32,500 bases of DNA from Neocallimastix lanati (nom. inval.) (GCA_016946835.1 JACVTC010000180.1:62501-95000), one strand, 5' to 3'; shown: positions 1 to 12,219, counted from the first letter of the stretch. Notes: a model not told the origin generated them from the sequence alone. Numbers and translations are program-made.

Positions 1-3000
1 AATTAAAGGATTTGTAGCTGTTGGAGTTTGATTTGGATCACTACTAAAGTTTCCAAAGAAACTACTCATAGGAGTAGTTGGAGTTAATGGAGAAACAATA
101 TCTATTGGAGCATTATTATAGAATAAAGATGGGTTTAAATTATTTTTAGTTGTTGGAATAATACCTAATTCTTCAAAAAGTCTCTTATAGCCAACTTGAT
201 TTGGTTTAATATCGGTTAATTGAGATAAAGCAGTACGAACTCTATCTGCTAATTGAATTTTTTCTTCATTATTAATACATGCACTAGCTAAAATTTTTTG
301 AATAACACTAACACCATAAGCTGGGTTACTTAAAATTTCTTGTAAGATAGCATCACTTTGATAGAAAATACTTTTAATGATTGTACTTCTAGCATCCATT
401 TCAACACGTTGATTAACTAATTTTAATATGGTTGAAGAAGCTAATTTATTACAACAGAAGGAAGCAATATTAGGAACTAATTTAGGTGCGATAACTCTAA
501 ATCTACCTGGTAATGAAGATGTATCTAAAAGCCAAGTAATAAGAAGGGCACCATTTGGATTGACACAAAGATCAGTAGCACAACGAACGATAGACATAGC
601 TACTTGTTTTTGTTGTCTCTTAGTGGTATGTTGAGATTCTAAACAGGCTCTAATAGCTCTAGCACCAAAGCGACCTGGTCCAATATCCTTACATTTGGCA
701 ACAATAGCATCAAATATAAATTGATTATTTTGAGTACCAAGACGAAGACAACATTGAATAACATAATTACCAAATTGATCAAGTAATAATGGTGGAGTAT
801 ACTTCTTTAAACCATCAACAATATATTGTATTTGAACAGGTCCCTTAGCCTCATCAATAATTTTTTGTACAACCCATGTACCATTTTTATGAATACCTAC
901 TGTAGCTAAATGTGGAGAAAGTTTTTCAATTAATTTTAAACGATTTTCATCCGAGGTACGATCTAAAACCTTTTGAACAATGACATTACCGATATAATCG
1001 GTACAAAGACCGACAACATCTAACATAATTGTATTGAAGTAGGATTCAATTTCTTTGGCAGTAGTATGACCTTCTAATTTCTTTCTCATTTCTTTTAACT
1101 TATTTTGATCGACTTGACGCTTAGTTAAGTGGTCAGAAAGTGTTGGAATGGTATCGAAATATTCCCCTTGTTCATTATCATCATCAGATGACTTAAGAAA
1201 TTCTGTGGTGATTGGAATAGTTAAATGAGGTAAATCCTTCTTAACCTTTTCAGACTTCTTCTTACCTTCTTTATTACTCTTTTCAGAGGATGGTGAAGAA
1301 GGTGATTTAACAGAATCTGAATCGTGGGATTCACTCTTTGGTGGAACCTTAGCATAACTTACTTTAATAGCAGTACCATTAATTTCTAAACCATTCATTT
1401 TTTCTTTAGCTTGAATTGCATCATCTAAATTTTCAAAATTAATAAATCCACAAGTTTTGTGGGAGAGTAATCTAGCAGATTCGATTGAACCAAAATTGGC
1501 AAATTTTTTTTCTAAATCGGATGGACTTAAAGAAGCAGGAATATTTCCAATCCATAAAGATTTTGTAGGAGTAGTTTCTAAAGCTTCTTCATTTGAATTG
1601 ACTTCAGGGCTACTATGGAAGGAAATTTGAATTTCACTAGTCTTAATCATTTTTCCATTCATTTCATTTTTAGCTTTTGAAGCATCTTTTGAATTTTTGT
1701 ACTTAATATAGGCAACATCCTTATCATTATCAATTTTCAAGGACTCAATTTCACCAAATTTAGCAAAATATGGTTTTAACTCCTTTGTTGATAAAGAATG
1801 ATCCAAATATTCAACATATAAAGTAGTTGGACTTTCTACTAATGTTTCTTCATCATTTTCTAATTGATGAAGTTCTGGAAGATTATCTAATTCAGGTGAT
1901 ACGATTACTTCATTTGTGAAACTGGAGACACTAGTATTTAAAGTAAGACTAATCTTTGAATCTTCATCATCTTCTTTTTCATTCTTATCTAAAGCAATTC
2001 CACCATTAAGTAAACTTTTATCTAATTTCTTGACAACGACGTTTAATGAAGCGCCACGGCGATGACCTGGACTGAAAACTTTAGCTTTTGGTGATAATTC
2101 TATATAGTTAATGGAAGAAGATTTTGGTTTATGAGTTAAAAGTGGTGAACGTTGGAATGCTGGTTTAGCTTGGGTAGTGCCAAGCATATTAGCGGAAACA
2201 AGACTTGATGTTTTTAAAAGTTCATTTTCCAGGACTCCGTTTTGATTTGAACCAGCTAAAGAATTAATGAATGGGGAAGAAACTAAATTATTAGTAGATG
2301 AATTGGATTGGTTAGAAAGAACTGAGGATGGCCTTTCTTCAGTAAATGCAAGTGAACCATCGATTAATGGTGAGGTTAAGTTCTTACCATTAATATTATT
2401 ATAACCCTTAAATAAATCATTTGAGTTTAATAAACCATCTTGACTATAATCATTTAATTTCTTATTCATTCCTAAAGCAGCAGCTAATGAACCAGAAAGA
2501 TTATCATTTGCATTTTCCATAAAGTTAGCATTCATTCCGGATAAATGAGAAGACGTGTTTTGAGAGTTTAGCAAACGATCAGCAGCAACAGTATTTAAAA
2601 GATTAGCAGCTACATTTTGATCTTCATTAACATCCATTCTATTCATAGATAATAATGGATTCATTGAATTTTGATTTCCTTTTGAAGTCATAAGTTGATT
2701 AGATTGTAAAGATCCCCAGGAAGAGCTAGCATTAGAATTCATAATAGACGATTGATTCAACATCGGTAAAAAGGTCATTGAGTGTGAATTATAGCGATGA
2801 CCCGCACCAATTGGTCTTTCTCTTGTTAAACTAGATTGAACTTTAACACCACCACTCATATTTGAAAATGCATTTATATTACCTTGTCCAGGCATTAATG
2901 ATGAATTAACACCTAAAACATTATTATTTTTGATTTGTTGACCCATACTTAAATTATCCTTAACTAATGTTGATGTAGTAAATGGATTTGCACCATTTAA

Positions 3001-3162
3001 GCCATTGCCTTTACCGAAACTAGTAAAAAGACTTTGACTTCTGTTATGCATTCCTTTAACTTTTGATTCATCTTTTAATTGAGATAAATAGACTTCATTG
3101 CCTAAAATACTTGAATAATATGATCCCTGATCTAATGATTCTTGAAATGTTTGATTGTTCAT
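1..3162 (-). CDS. RRM-RRM-Pumilio (PUF) RNA-binding protein, partial (C-terminus outside window)
   Basis: The minus strand is open without a stop from an ATG at 3162-3160 to base 1: 1054 codons and no visible intron. The first about 440 residues are low-complexity, rich in Asn, Ser and Leu. Two RRM domains follow. RRM1 (about 444-515) contains TLYVEYL and DVAYIKY; RRM2 (about 535-605) contains SLWIGNIP and CGFINFE in the RNP2 and RNP1 positions. After a Lys/Ser/Asp-rich linker, PUF repeats run from about residue 685 to 950, with GNVIVQKVLDR, NGTWVVQKIID, FGNYVIQCCLR, FGARAIRACLES, NGALLITWLLD and YGVSVIQKILA. RRM plus PUF is the arrangement of fungal Jsn1/Puf2-type proteins, which bind 3' UTRs and control mRNA decay, localisation or translation; cytoplasmic mRNA regulation is therefore inferred here. 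The start context is AAAATG. The stop codon, any C-terminal domain and the 3' UTR lie beyond the window. The family call is firm; the targets are unknown. Confidence 0.93.
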   Translation of the reverse strand, partial: MNNQTFQESLDQGSYYSSILGNEVYLSQLKDESKVKGMHNRSQSLFTSFGKGNGLNGANPFTTSTLVKDNLSMGQQIKNNNVLGVNSSLMPGQGNINAFSNMSGGVKVQSSLTRERPIGAGHRYNSHSMTFLPMLNQSSIMNSNASSSWGSLQSNQLMTSKGNQNSMNPLLSMNRMDVNEDQNVAANLLNTVAADRLLNSQNTSSHLSGMNANFMENANDNLSGSLAAALGMNKKLNDYSQDGLLNSNDLFKGYNNINGKNLTSPLIDGSLAFTEERPSSVLSNQSNSSTNNLVSSPFINSLAGSNQNGVLENELLKTSSLVSANMLGTTQAKPAFQRSPLLTHKPKSSSINYIELSPKAKVFSPGHRRGASLNVVVKKLDKSLLNGGIALDKNEKEDDEDSKISLTLNTSVSSFTNEVIVSPELDNLPELHQLENDEETLVESPTTLYVEYLDHSLSTKELKPYFAKFGEIESLKIDNDKDVAYIKYKNSKDASKAKNEMNGKMIKTSEIQISFHSSPEVNSNEEALETTPTKSLWIGNIPASLSPSDLEKKFANFGSIESARLLSHKTCGFINFENLDDAIQAKEKMNGLEINGTAIKVSYAKVPPKSESHDSDSVKSPSSPSSEKSNKEGKKKSEKVKKDLPHLTIPITTEFLKSSDDDNEQGEYFDTIPTLSDHLTKRQVDQNKLKEMRKKLEGHTTAKEIESYFNTIMLDVVGLCTDYIGNVIVQKVLDRTSDENRLKLIEKLSPHLATVGIHKNGTWVVQKIIDEAKGPVQIQYIVDGLKKYTPPLLLDQFGNYVIQCCLRLGTQNNQFIFDAIVAKCKDIGPGRFGARAIRACLESQHTTKRQQKQVAMSIVRCATDLCVNPNGALLITWLLDTSSLPGRFRVIAPKLVPNIASFCCNKLASSTILKLVNQRVEMDARSTIIKSIFYQSDAILQEILSNPAYGVSVIQKILASACINNEEKIQLADRVRTALSQLTDIKPNQVGYKRLFEELGIIPTTKNNLNPSLFYNNAPIDIVSPLTPTTPMSSFFGNFSSDPNQTPTATNPLI

Positions 3163-5829
3163 TTTATTATTTTTTATAAAATTAAAATTAAACTTTATTT
3201 CTTATTAATATCTTTAATTTATTGATAAACATAATTTTTATATTTATTAGAATAGGTATTTAGAATTTCGGTAAAAAAAATAATATATAAAAACAATATA
3301 ATAATAAATAATAAAAATTGAAATATTAATACAAGATAATATTCAATATAAACTTTTAAATGAATACAGTTTTTTTTTTTTTTTTTTTGATTATTAATAT
3401 ATTTAAAAAATAAATAAAAAATAAATTCAAAAATTTAAGAAATTTAATTTTACCTTTTTTTTAAAAAAAATATAAAAAAATTATATAAATATATATTATT
3501 ATTATTAAACAATTAAGATGATTCAATCTTGATATTATACATTAATAGGCTCTTTTAATTTAAAATTATATAAAATATATTTTGTTAGTTTAAATTATTT
3601 TTTTTCTTTTGGTCTAATAAAAATAATTTTATATAAATATTATAATTTTAATGTTTACAAATATATTTGATTTTTAAAAACAAAATATTATATTTACTTT
3701 AATACAATATTATTGTAGTAAAATTAACCTAAAATTTTACTATTATTAAGTTTTTTTTTTAAAAAAAAAAAAAATCGAAAGATTTTTTAAAAATTAAAAT
3801 TAATTATTTACTGTATAATTTATTGAAATACAAAAAAAAAAAAAAAAGATATTACAATAAATTATTATTATTATTATTATTAGTTAATATTATTTACTAA
3901 TTAATTAAAATAATTTATATATATGGCTATTTATTATTTATTGTGAGAAAAAAAATTTTTATCGATAATAAACAATAAAATTGCCTTTTATTATTAGTAT
4001 TATGTAAAAATTATATTATTAAATATTAAATATTAATTATAACAATTTCATTGAAATTGGAAAAAAAATATATATTTATTTATTTTTATTGTTTATAATA
4101 AAAATATCTAATTTCTATTAACTATTTATATTGTTGATACAATGTTCTAAGTTAATTTATATATATATATTTATATTCTTGAAAATACGAAGAAACAAAA
4201 GTATACATATACAAAATATTAGTTATCTAACAAAAATTAATTTTCATAAACTATTTTATTATTACTTTCATATATTATTTGTATATATATTATTATTAAT
4301 TTAATTAAATATATTATTTATATTATTTAATAAATAGAATTAACTTTAAAAGGTAAAAAAAAAGTTTCAAAATAAAAAAAAAGGATTATTAAAGATTGAT
4401 TAAAAACAAAAAAGGATTATTAAAATAAATAAATATATTATTTTTATATTATTTGGTTAAATTAAGTATATATATATCTAGATTTCTTTATAAAATGGTT
4501 TTCATCTATTTATCTTTTTCCTTAATTTATATTATTATATTATATTTATTTTTTTTTCTTAATTTAAGAAAAGAAATAGAATTGATGAAATATTATCATA
4601 TATAAATAAATAAAAGAAAAAGAATGATTAAAATTTAATTTTAATAGATTTAGTTTTAAGAGTTTTAAGGATTTAAAAAAGAAGAAAAAAAAAAGTATAG
4701 AAATTTATTTATTTGTTTATTTACTTATTTTTTTAATATAAAGTTCTTAAAAAAAATTTTTTTTTAATAAATTTTAATATAAAAATATATTTAATATAAT
4801 ATTTAGATATATAATAAATATAAATTAAAAATAATAGAAATAATGAAATAATTAAAATATACATATATATAAAATATCTATTATTATATTATAAACTAAA
4901 GTATATTTAAATATATATTAAAAAAAAAAAAAATAAAAAAATGAGTAGATAAGTTATTTTTAAGTATACCATAATTTAAATTTTTTTTTTTAATATTCTT
5001 TTTTTTTTTTTATTTATTTTATTTTCAAATATTATATAATTATATAACAAATCAATAATTTAAATCAAAACAATAAAATAAAAAAATATGAATTTTATAA
5101 TCTTGATATATTAATAACAAGTCTTTATATTCACCGTTGTGTTATTACTTACATATCCTTTTTTCTATTTTTTTATTTTAATATATATATATATATATAA
5201 CAAAATCTTTTATTTTATATTTAAAATACTCTATAGCCCTGTATATATTTTTTTATTTTAAATATATATAATTTTTTAAGTATGTATATAAATAAATAAA
5301 TAAATAAGTAAATAAATAAATAAAAAAGTTTCGGAATTCATTTTAACATTGTATTACACGAAATTTATTATATTAAATTAATTTTATATTAATAATAAAC
5401 TTTATATTTATAAAAATTAATATAATACTTGAAAAATAAAAAAAAATTTTTTTTAAAACTTTGGATCATTTACTTAAAATCTATTTAAATATATTAAAAA
5501 ATCTATTATGAATTAATATTTTTCTTTTTCCTAATATATTATTCTATATTTAATATTTTATTATTTTTATTGTATAAATTTGTTTGAAATAGACTAAATT
5601 TAATTAAAAAAATTTTTTTTTTATTAATATATAAATTAAAATAATAAATATATATATATTTAAATTTTTTTTTTTTTATTGATTATTATTTAAAATATTA
5701 TTCAATTATTCATGTAACAATATAGTGACACAAATAAATATTTATATATTACATTTATAATAATATATGATACATTTATATTGACCAAGATAGTCATCTT
5801 AAATAGTAATTTTATTTTGATTCATGTAA

Positions 5830-5836
<7 letters not shown>

Positions 5837-5877
<41 letters not shown>
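5837..5877. repeat. Poly(A) tract, 41 nt
   Basis: An uninterrupted run of 41 A with no recognisable retroelement immediately 5' of it. It may be a plain homopolymer expansion, which is common in Dictyostelium intergenic DNA, rather than a retroposon tail. Confidence 0.9.
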
Positions 5878-5887
<10 letters not shown>

Positions 5888-6956
5888 ATTTTTTAAAATA
5901 ATTTCAAAAATAATACAGTCTGAACTGAATAGGTTTTAATTATTAATATTTCCATGAATTTTTTCAACTTTATGTTTTTTTTCTAATGTTTTTACCAAAA
6001 ATAATATATATATATTTCAAAATATTCTTTTTTTTTTTTTTACAAAATCAATATAAAAATATATAAATTAATATAGAGCATTGAATAATAAAATATTACC
6101 TTTATTATAATTAAAAAAAAATAATTAAAAAAGAAAAATCCTTTAGTATAATATCTATATTTTTTAAAATAAATAATTATTTATATAATAAAATAAAATA
6201 AAAAATTTAAGTATATATAACTATTTAAATTTACCATACCAATAACAACGATAAAACTTTTTAAACTTCTTTTAATGTATAAAGTTCATTATACCTTTTT
6301 ATCAGTCAAGTAAGAATTCACCTCAAAAGTAAAAACATATATAGGTTATGGTCAATTAATTATTAATTATTATGTTTTATATTAATTTAATTAGTATTGG
6401 ATCCAATTTAATAATAAATTATTTATATAATTTTTCATTATGGAACAAATATTTAAATATTCATTTGAATAAAAATACAATATTAATATTATTAGTATGA
6501 TATTAGAATTCTCTTTAATTATTCTTATTTCTTTTTTTTTTTTTTTTTTTTTTTTTTCCTCTATTTTATATAATTAAATATATAATAAAATATTTCTGTA
6601 AAAAATATATATATATATATTATGTATATATATATATATTTGTACTTTTGATACAGTCATATTCATAAAAAAAAAAACTTTAATTGTATATTTTTAATAG
6701 TAAAATGGAAAAATGTTAAAATATCAATAGTCCTATTGCTTTATGTTTCACACTTTAATTAAAAAAAAAAAAAACTTATATTTAAAAAGAAATAAAAAAA
6801 CACTTTACATTTCAATAAATGAAAGGAAAAATATATATATATATTTTTTTATTTTTTATTGTTTAAATTTCTTCTTAGAATACAGGATAAAAAAACAATA
6901 TATTTATAAATGTTTTTATTTTAATTTTATCCAATCTGTAATTTATATTCACATTC

Positions 6957-7021
<65 letters not shown>

Positions 7022-7027
7022 TTATTC

Positions 7028-7059
<32 letters not shown>

Positions 7060-7066
7060 TTTATTC

Positions 7067-7115
<49 letters not shown>
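6957..7115. repeat. TTA trinucleotide array with CTT interruptions
   Basis: About 159 bp of TTA/ATT repeats, interrupted by a few CTTATT units and one TTTTATT unit. Read in one frame it gives a poly-Leu run, which explains the spurious open frame across it. Such triplet arrays are common in Dictyostelium genomes. Confidence 0.9.
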
Positions 7116-7116
<1 letters not shown>

Positions 7117-8160
7117 TTATTTTATTTTATCTTTAATAAAAATAAATTAGATTAGTTTTGGTTACTGTTTACTCTCTCTATTTGTTAATTCATTCCACTA
7201 ACAAATATTTATTGTGTTACATCAACTTAAAAACTTTAATATAAAAAAAAAAAAAAGAAAAAAAAATATATTACTTAAATTTAAATTTTTTGAAATTTAT
7301 ATATTTTTATTAATTTATTATATATTATTTAAAAGTATTAATTTTAAATAATAATATTATTAAAATATTTATAATATAAGAAATATATGTTATTTTCCAT
7401 TTAATAATAAATTTAAATTAATTATTATTAAATAAAGTTATTAAAATTTTATTCAAATTTATAACGTTTTATTATTTATATAGATTATTCATATTTTCAA
7501 TTGATTACAATAAATATATATAAAATTAAATATAAATTTTTAATATTCATCAATTAATAATATTTATACCTTTTAATAAGTTTAAATAGTTTTCATATAT
7601 ATTAAAGTTTTATGAGATAATATTAATATATAAAATAATAAATATTAAGAATATCAAATAATAAAGATAATATAATATCAAGTATAAATTATATATTTAA
7701 TATACATATGTATATAAAAGTATTAAATCATACATATATTAAATTATAGAAAAGAAGATATTAAATTATACACCTAATAAAATATTAAATAATAAATGAT
7801 AAATGAAAAAATAAAGAATACAATTAATATTAATAAAATAATATAGACAATAATTAATTGATAATATAATAATTGAAGTGAAAAATATGATTAGTAAAAT
7901 TTTTATTAATATTTTTTCTTTAATATGTAAGTGGATATTTTGATAAATATTCTAACATTGAAATATTAATTTTATATTTCAAAATATATATATATTTAAG
8001 GAATTATAACTGAATATTTAGAATAAAAATATATATATATAATAAGTTATTATTCTTTTATAAAAAATATTAATAAATAATAATTAATAATAAAGTATAT
8101 ATATATTGAATGGATGATCCATTCGAAATTATTTAATTGAAAAGGATATTAACAATTTAC

Positions 8161-8191
<31 letters not shown>

Positions 8192-8958
8192 TAATACTAA
8201 TCAAATAATGTATTTTTTTTTAATACAACTAAATAATGATATATGATATAAATACAGTATAGTACTAATATTATTCAAAATAAAAAAAAATTAATTTTTA
8301 TCTATTTTTATTATTAAAATTTATATCATAGTTTTGATTTGATAATGACTTTTTGATAGAAATTTTATTTTAGTTTCATAGCTTAAACCTTTATTTATTA
8401 TTACTTGTTTATAACTTTCATAGTTATTTTTACAAATACTTTAATTCTCAAAATCTTTCTGTTAATTTCTATTATAATTATTATTCTTTCATCTTAGCTA
8501 GTTCAACTTTCAATAGGAAAAAAAAAATTTAAAATTAATTATAAGAATATAAGAAAAAATTAATATAAATAATGGAATAAATCATTTTTATATTAATGAT
8601 TTTATACATAAATAATTTTAATATTTCTTAAGGTTTTTATTTGTATTTTTGATAATTTTTTAATTCGATTTAAATAAATATTTAGGTGCGGCTTGGTAAA
8701 TAACGGATTGTATCATATTTTCTATGATATGGCTTGAATAATTAATTTATAGAATAATATTAAATTAATTAAGAAATGAATATAAATTTAAAGATTTATT
8801 ATTATTAATATTATTACTAACATTTATTATTATTATTTACTGTTATTATTAATAATAAAATTAATGTTATATTTTATTATTTATTATTTATTATTTTCTA
8901 TTTATTTTTATATAATTATTATTAAAATCGTATTATTAGTGTTAATGTTCCTATTTTT

Positions 8959-8989
<31 letters not shown>

Positions 8990-9178
8990 TTATTAACAAT
9001 TTGTTATAATGATACAAATATATATTAATAAATATTATAGTTTAAAAATTAAAAAAATAAAGAAAAAGTTTTAAACGAGAGCGGTTATTTTAATATTTAA
9101 TAATAATTTAAACTTTAAATAGTATTATTTTATTATATCTACTATATCTACTATATTAATCATAAATTTAAATACTAT

Positions 9179-9298
9179 GTATATGAAAAATTTTAATTTT
9201 AAATAATAAAAAAAAATTTTTTTTTTTTTAAATTTATATGTATATGAAAATTTTAATTACAAATAATAAAAAAAAATTTTTTTTTTTTTAAATTTAAA
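9179..9298. repeat. Two-copy 60-bp tandem duplication
   Basis: The two 60-bp units, each beginning GTATATGAAAA and containing TAATAAAAAAAAATTTTTT followed by AAATTTA, lie head to tail at 9179-9238 and 9239-9298. They differ at only a few positions. Each unit contains an A9/T12-type run that can fold on itself. Confidence 0.8.
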
Positions 9299-10255
9299 TA
9301 ACTTTAATTCATTTTAATTACAAGAACCATTTATTTAAATGTTTCATCTGTTAATATATTTACACAAACGATTTTTTTTTTTTTTTTATTAAATATACAT
9401 AATATTTAACTAATTTGAATTAAACATTATTATTATTTAAATGGTTCTGATTAATAATTAAAGATGAAAAACGGAATTTAAAAAAAAAAAAAAAATTTTT
9501 TTTCTTTTAATAATAAGCAATATTATTTCATTACCACAATGAATAATTGAAGTAAAAAGTATTAGTATATATAAATTAAGAGCTATTGCTTCATTAATTT
9601 AGCATTTATAATTAACATTAAATATTTAATATATTAATATATTAATGTGATTCTGATAATTAATTTTGAATTGGATTAATATATTAACTTATTATCTATA
9701 ATATAACTAAATCAACATTTCTTACATTCTCCCTTACAAACTTAATTTTCTTTTATTTAAAAAAAAGTTAATATTCATTATTTATAATTTATATTTTATA
9801 TATGCAATAAATGCAATGATAAGTTTTAATATTATCCCTTTATGGTATATACTGAATTTAGTCCCATATAAATTATTAATATTTTAAAAGTATGGAACAA
9901 AAATATCTAACTTTTTAAGGTAATAGAAGTAATATAAAAGAGTTAGTCATGATCCATTGAGATTTGCTCCTAAAATTTGAAAACTCTTATATATATATAT
10001 ATTTCTTCCTGTAGAGGAAATATGAGTAAGGTTGATAAATAAAATGAATGGACGAATGAATATATATTTATTTTTTTAGACTTTTTAGGACTTAAAATTT
10101 AATCATAATAATAATCGTATATATTTATTGTTTTTATATAAGGCTTAATGAGAAACACTAAAATAAAAAACAAACAAATAGTTATGTATTTGCATATGTT
10201 AAATATAGCTAGCACATAAAATGATATTTATATTATATTATGTGTTTATTTAATT

Positions 10256-10261
<6 letters not shown>

Positions 10262-10300
<39 letters not shown>
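10262..10300 (-). other. Poly(A) tail (39 nt, minus strand) closing the copia relic
   Basis: A run of 39 T on the plus strand is a 39-nt poly(A) on the minus strand. It lies 23 nt downstream of an AATAAA (10329-10324) and directly follows the probable U3-R part of the copia-type LTR. The layout is that of a polyadenylated mRNA end copied into DNA. A chance homopolymer cannot be excluded. Confidence 0.6.
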
Positions 10301-10303
<3 letters not shown>

Positions 10304-10489
10304 TTTACATTAAGAAAGTCCACTTTATTAAAGAATATGTCGTTAAATATTATGTATAATTATTTTTCAATAATAGTTTGGTAACATTTAACATTACACA
10401 GCATGATACTATTAAAAAAGAAATATTTTACATTTAATAATGTATAATAATGTACAATGTAATTAAACACATAACTACTATATTTAATA
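10301..10489 (-). repeat. Probable 3' LTR (U3-R part) of the copia-type relic
   Basis: This segment starts directly after the polypurine tract and ends at the poly(A). It contains an AATAAA at 10329-10324. The usual TG at the LTR start is not clear: the minus strand reads AATATTAAATATAGTAG after the G tract. No second copy (5' LTR) was found in the window, so the LTR call rests on position and on the polyadenylation signal. Confidence 0.5.
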
Positions 10490-10500
10490 TTCCCCCTAAG
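10490..10500 (-). promoter_or_regulatory. Polypurine tract (plus-strand primer) of the copia-type relic
   Basis: On the minus strand the sequence CTTAGGGGGAA follows the end of the pol frame (stop at 10513-10511) by about 10 nt. A purine-rich tract between pol and the 3' LTR is the standard primer site for plus-strand synthesis in LTR retrotransposons. The G5 run stands out in this AT-rich neighbourhood. Confidence 0.6.
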
Positions 10501-10680
10501 TTGGCATTTTCTACATTTCTATGGTGAAATAGGCAAAGAATTTGAGTTTGATTCCAGAAATAGTTTTGGTTAATGTATCTACCATTATCGAGTTAGAACC
10601 AATGAGGATTAATTTAATTTCATTTTTTATAATTTCATCTTGAACATATTTTGTATTTTATATTGATATATTTACATCGT

Positions 10681-10735
<55 letters not shown>

Positions 10736-10843
10736 GTTATTGTTATTGTTATTATTTTCAGTTATATTCTTATATAGTTTATTATTTATTCTAATATTAA
10801 TTCTAATGTTTTTGTTGAATAATTTATTTACTAATCTTTTTAT

Positions 10844-11008
10844 CCATATAGGTTGTTTTATGCATTCTATTAAACTTGTATATTCGACTTCTGTGGTTGA
10901 TAAGGATATATTTTTCTGAGAAATTGATTTCCATGATATTTGACTATTTTCTAATATGAAGATATATCCTAAGGTGGATCTTCTCTTTATTTCATCACCA
11001 GCGAAATT
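10844..11008 (-). pseudogene. Copia-type RNase H fragment
   Basis: A continuous minus-strand frame reads NFAGDEIKRRSTLGYIF, then ISWKSISQKNISLSTTEVEY and IECIKQPIW. This matches the RNase H domain of copia elements (family pattern DADWAGD...RRSTSGY...SWKSKKQ...STEAEYIA). The first part of the DADW motif is altered to HANF, so a metal-binding Asp is gone. It follows closely after RLIGSLLYLS, which implies a deletion of the intervening connection region. Confidence 0.88.
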
Positions 11009-11319
11009 TGCATGTTTTTATTGATAAATATAATAGGGATCCAATCAATCTTTTATAATTAGTTTTGCTTTTAGAGTTTTCCCTACTTTCTTCTAATTTT
11101 TCATTAATACATGATGTTCTAGTTATTGTAATATTTTTATATTATAATTAGATAACTTTTCTTTTTTTCTTTTCTTTTTTATTTTATATTTCAATATAAT
11201 CCTTTTGATTAATTTTGTAGCCCTTATTCGTTTTAATTATATTAATTTTAATGATTTTGTTTGCGAAACTTTGTATTTATGCTTTATCTTTGTAACAGCT
11301 ATGTTAATTTCTTTATTCT

Positions 11320-11766
11320 CTCCAGCAATAAATATATCATAAACATAAAGAGTTCTCAGTAAACATAATTTGTTATTTTTTATATTTACCAAATAAACAG
11401 TTATCTGTATTATCTTGAATTAAGTCAATTTTCTTAAGAAAACTGGAGATTTCGTAAAATTACTGTTTTTCAGATTGTTTGAGTCCATAAAAAGCCTTTT
11501 TGTAATAATCCAGATTTGAACATATTTTTTTTTTTTTTTTATCTAGATTAGCATTCAAATATGTCACTTTAATATCGATTTGTTTTGAATCCCTGTTTAT
11601 ATATGGATGTAATTACATTTTTTTTTTTTGGTCTAAAACTATCTACTTCTTTTGCAAGAGAATAGGTATAGGTGTAATAAATTCCTTTAATTTTGTGAAA
11701 ACCTCTGACGACCAGTCTTGCTTTATATATTCCATTATCTTTAATATTAAAAATACATTTAAGCAT
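11320..11766 (-). pseudogene. Copia-type reverse transcriptase fragment with lost active site
   Basis: The minus-strand frames carry KARLVVRGFHKIKGIYY, DIKVTYLNANLD and KAFYGLKQS, the successive landmarks of RVT_2 (copia-type) reverse transcriptases. The catalytic YVDD box reads LYVYD here: the first Asp codon is TAT at 11341-11339, a change from GAT that removes a metal ligand. Frameshifts lie between 11569 and 11541 and around an expanded A run (plus-strand T run at about 11525-11540). Confidence 0.85.
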
Positions 11767-12219
11767 AGAGCGGTTTAATGACTTTTGGATTATTTTTGTT
11801 TTCTACAATTTTCATAACATTATTTTCATAAAAATTTTTGTAATTTTTTTTTTTTTTTTTTTTTTATTTTTTTTATTTTTTATTATTGTATCTTTATATT
11901 TTTCTTCATTTTTTGATTTCCAAGCTTCTTCAAAAGTCTTTGGAATTCTTGTATTAAGATTATTAATTCTATTTCTTTTACAATTTTTCATTTTCCTCAT
12001 TTGAATATATTTTCCTCTTAAAAATGATTTATTTAATGTATGTAAATGTTCAGTCCTTTTTCTTCATTTGATTGATAATTTTTTTTTTAATGGTTTTTAT
12101 CAATTTTGTCATTTTTTCAATATGTTTATCGATAATTTTATTTTTCCATTTAATATTAAAATTTATTCCCTTTTCTTTAATTTTCCTTAATTTTCTTTTA
12201 TCTAAATTTTCTAGATCTC

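Larger units (their letters stand above)
3163..10261. other. Gene-free AT-rich stretch
   Basis: No open frame here resembles a protein. The long frame at 6743-7150 is only the translation of a TTA array. The stretch holds homopolymers (A41 at 5837-5877, T26 at 6532-6557), TA-rich microsatellites, the trinucleotide array and the 60-bp duplication listed separately. Two small GC-richer patches (8682-8741 and about 9938-10060) are discussed in the findings. No tRNA B-box-like GGTTCGA motif was seen on either strand. Confidence 0.6.

Noticed and set aside
428-634. Plus-strand frame of 68 codons inside the PUF gene
   Set aside because: Shadow of the minus-strand PUF coding sequence, which has repeated PUF motifs.
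6743-7150. 135-codon open frame with a long Leu run
   Set aside because: It is the translation of a TTA array plus flanking AT-rich sequence; no protein-like segment.
10734-10919. Plus-strand open frame of 61 codons
   Set aside because: It lies antisense to the copia RNase H fragment, whose minus-strand motifs are specific; the plus frame is a shadow.
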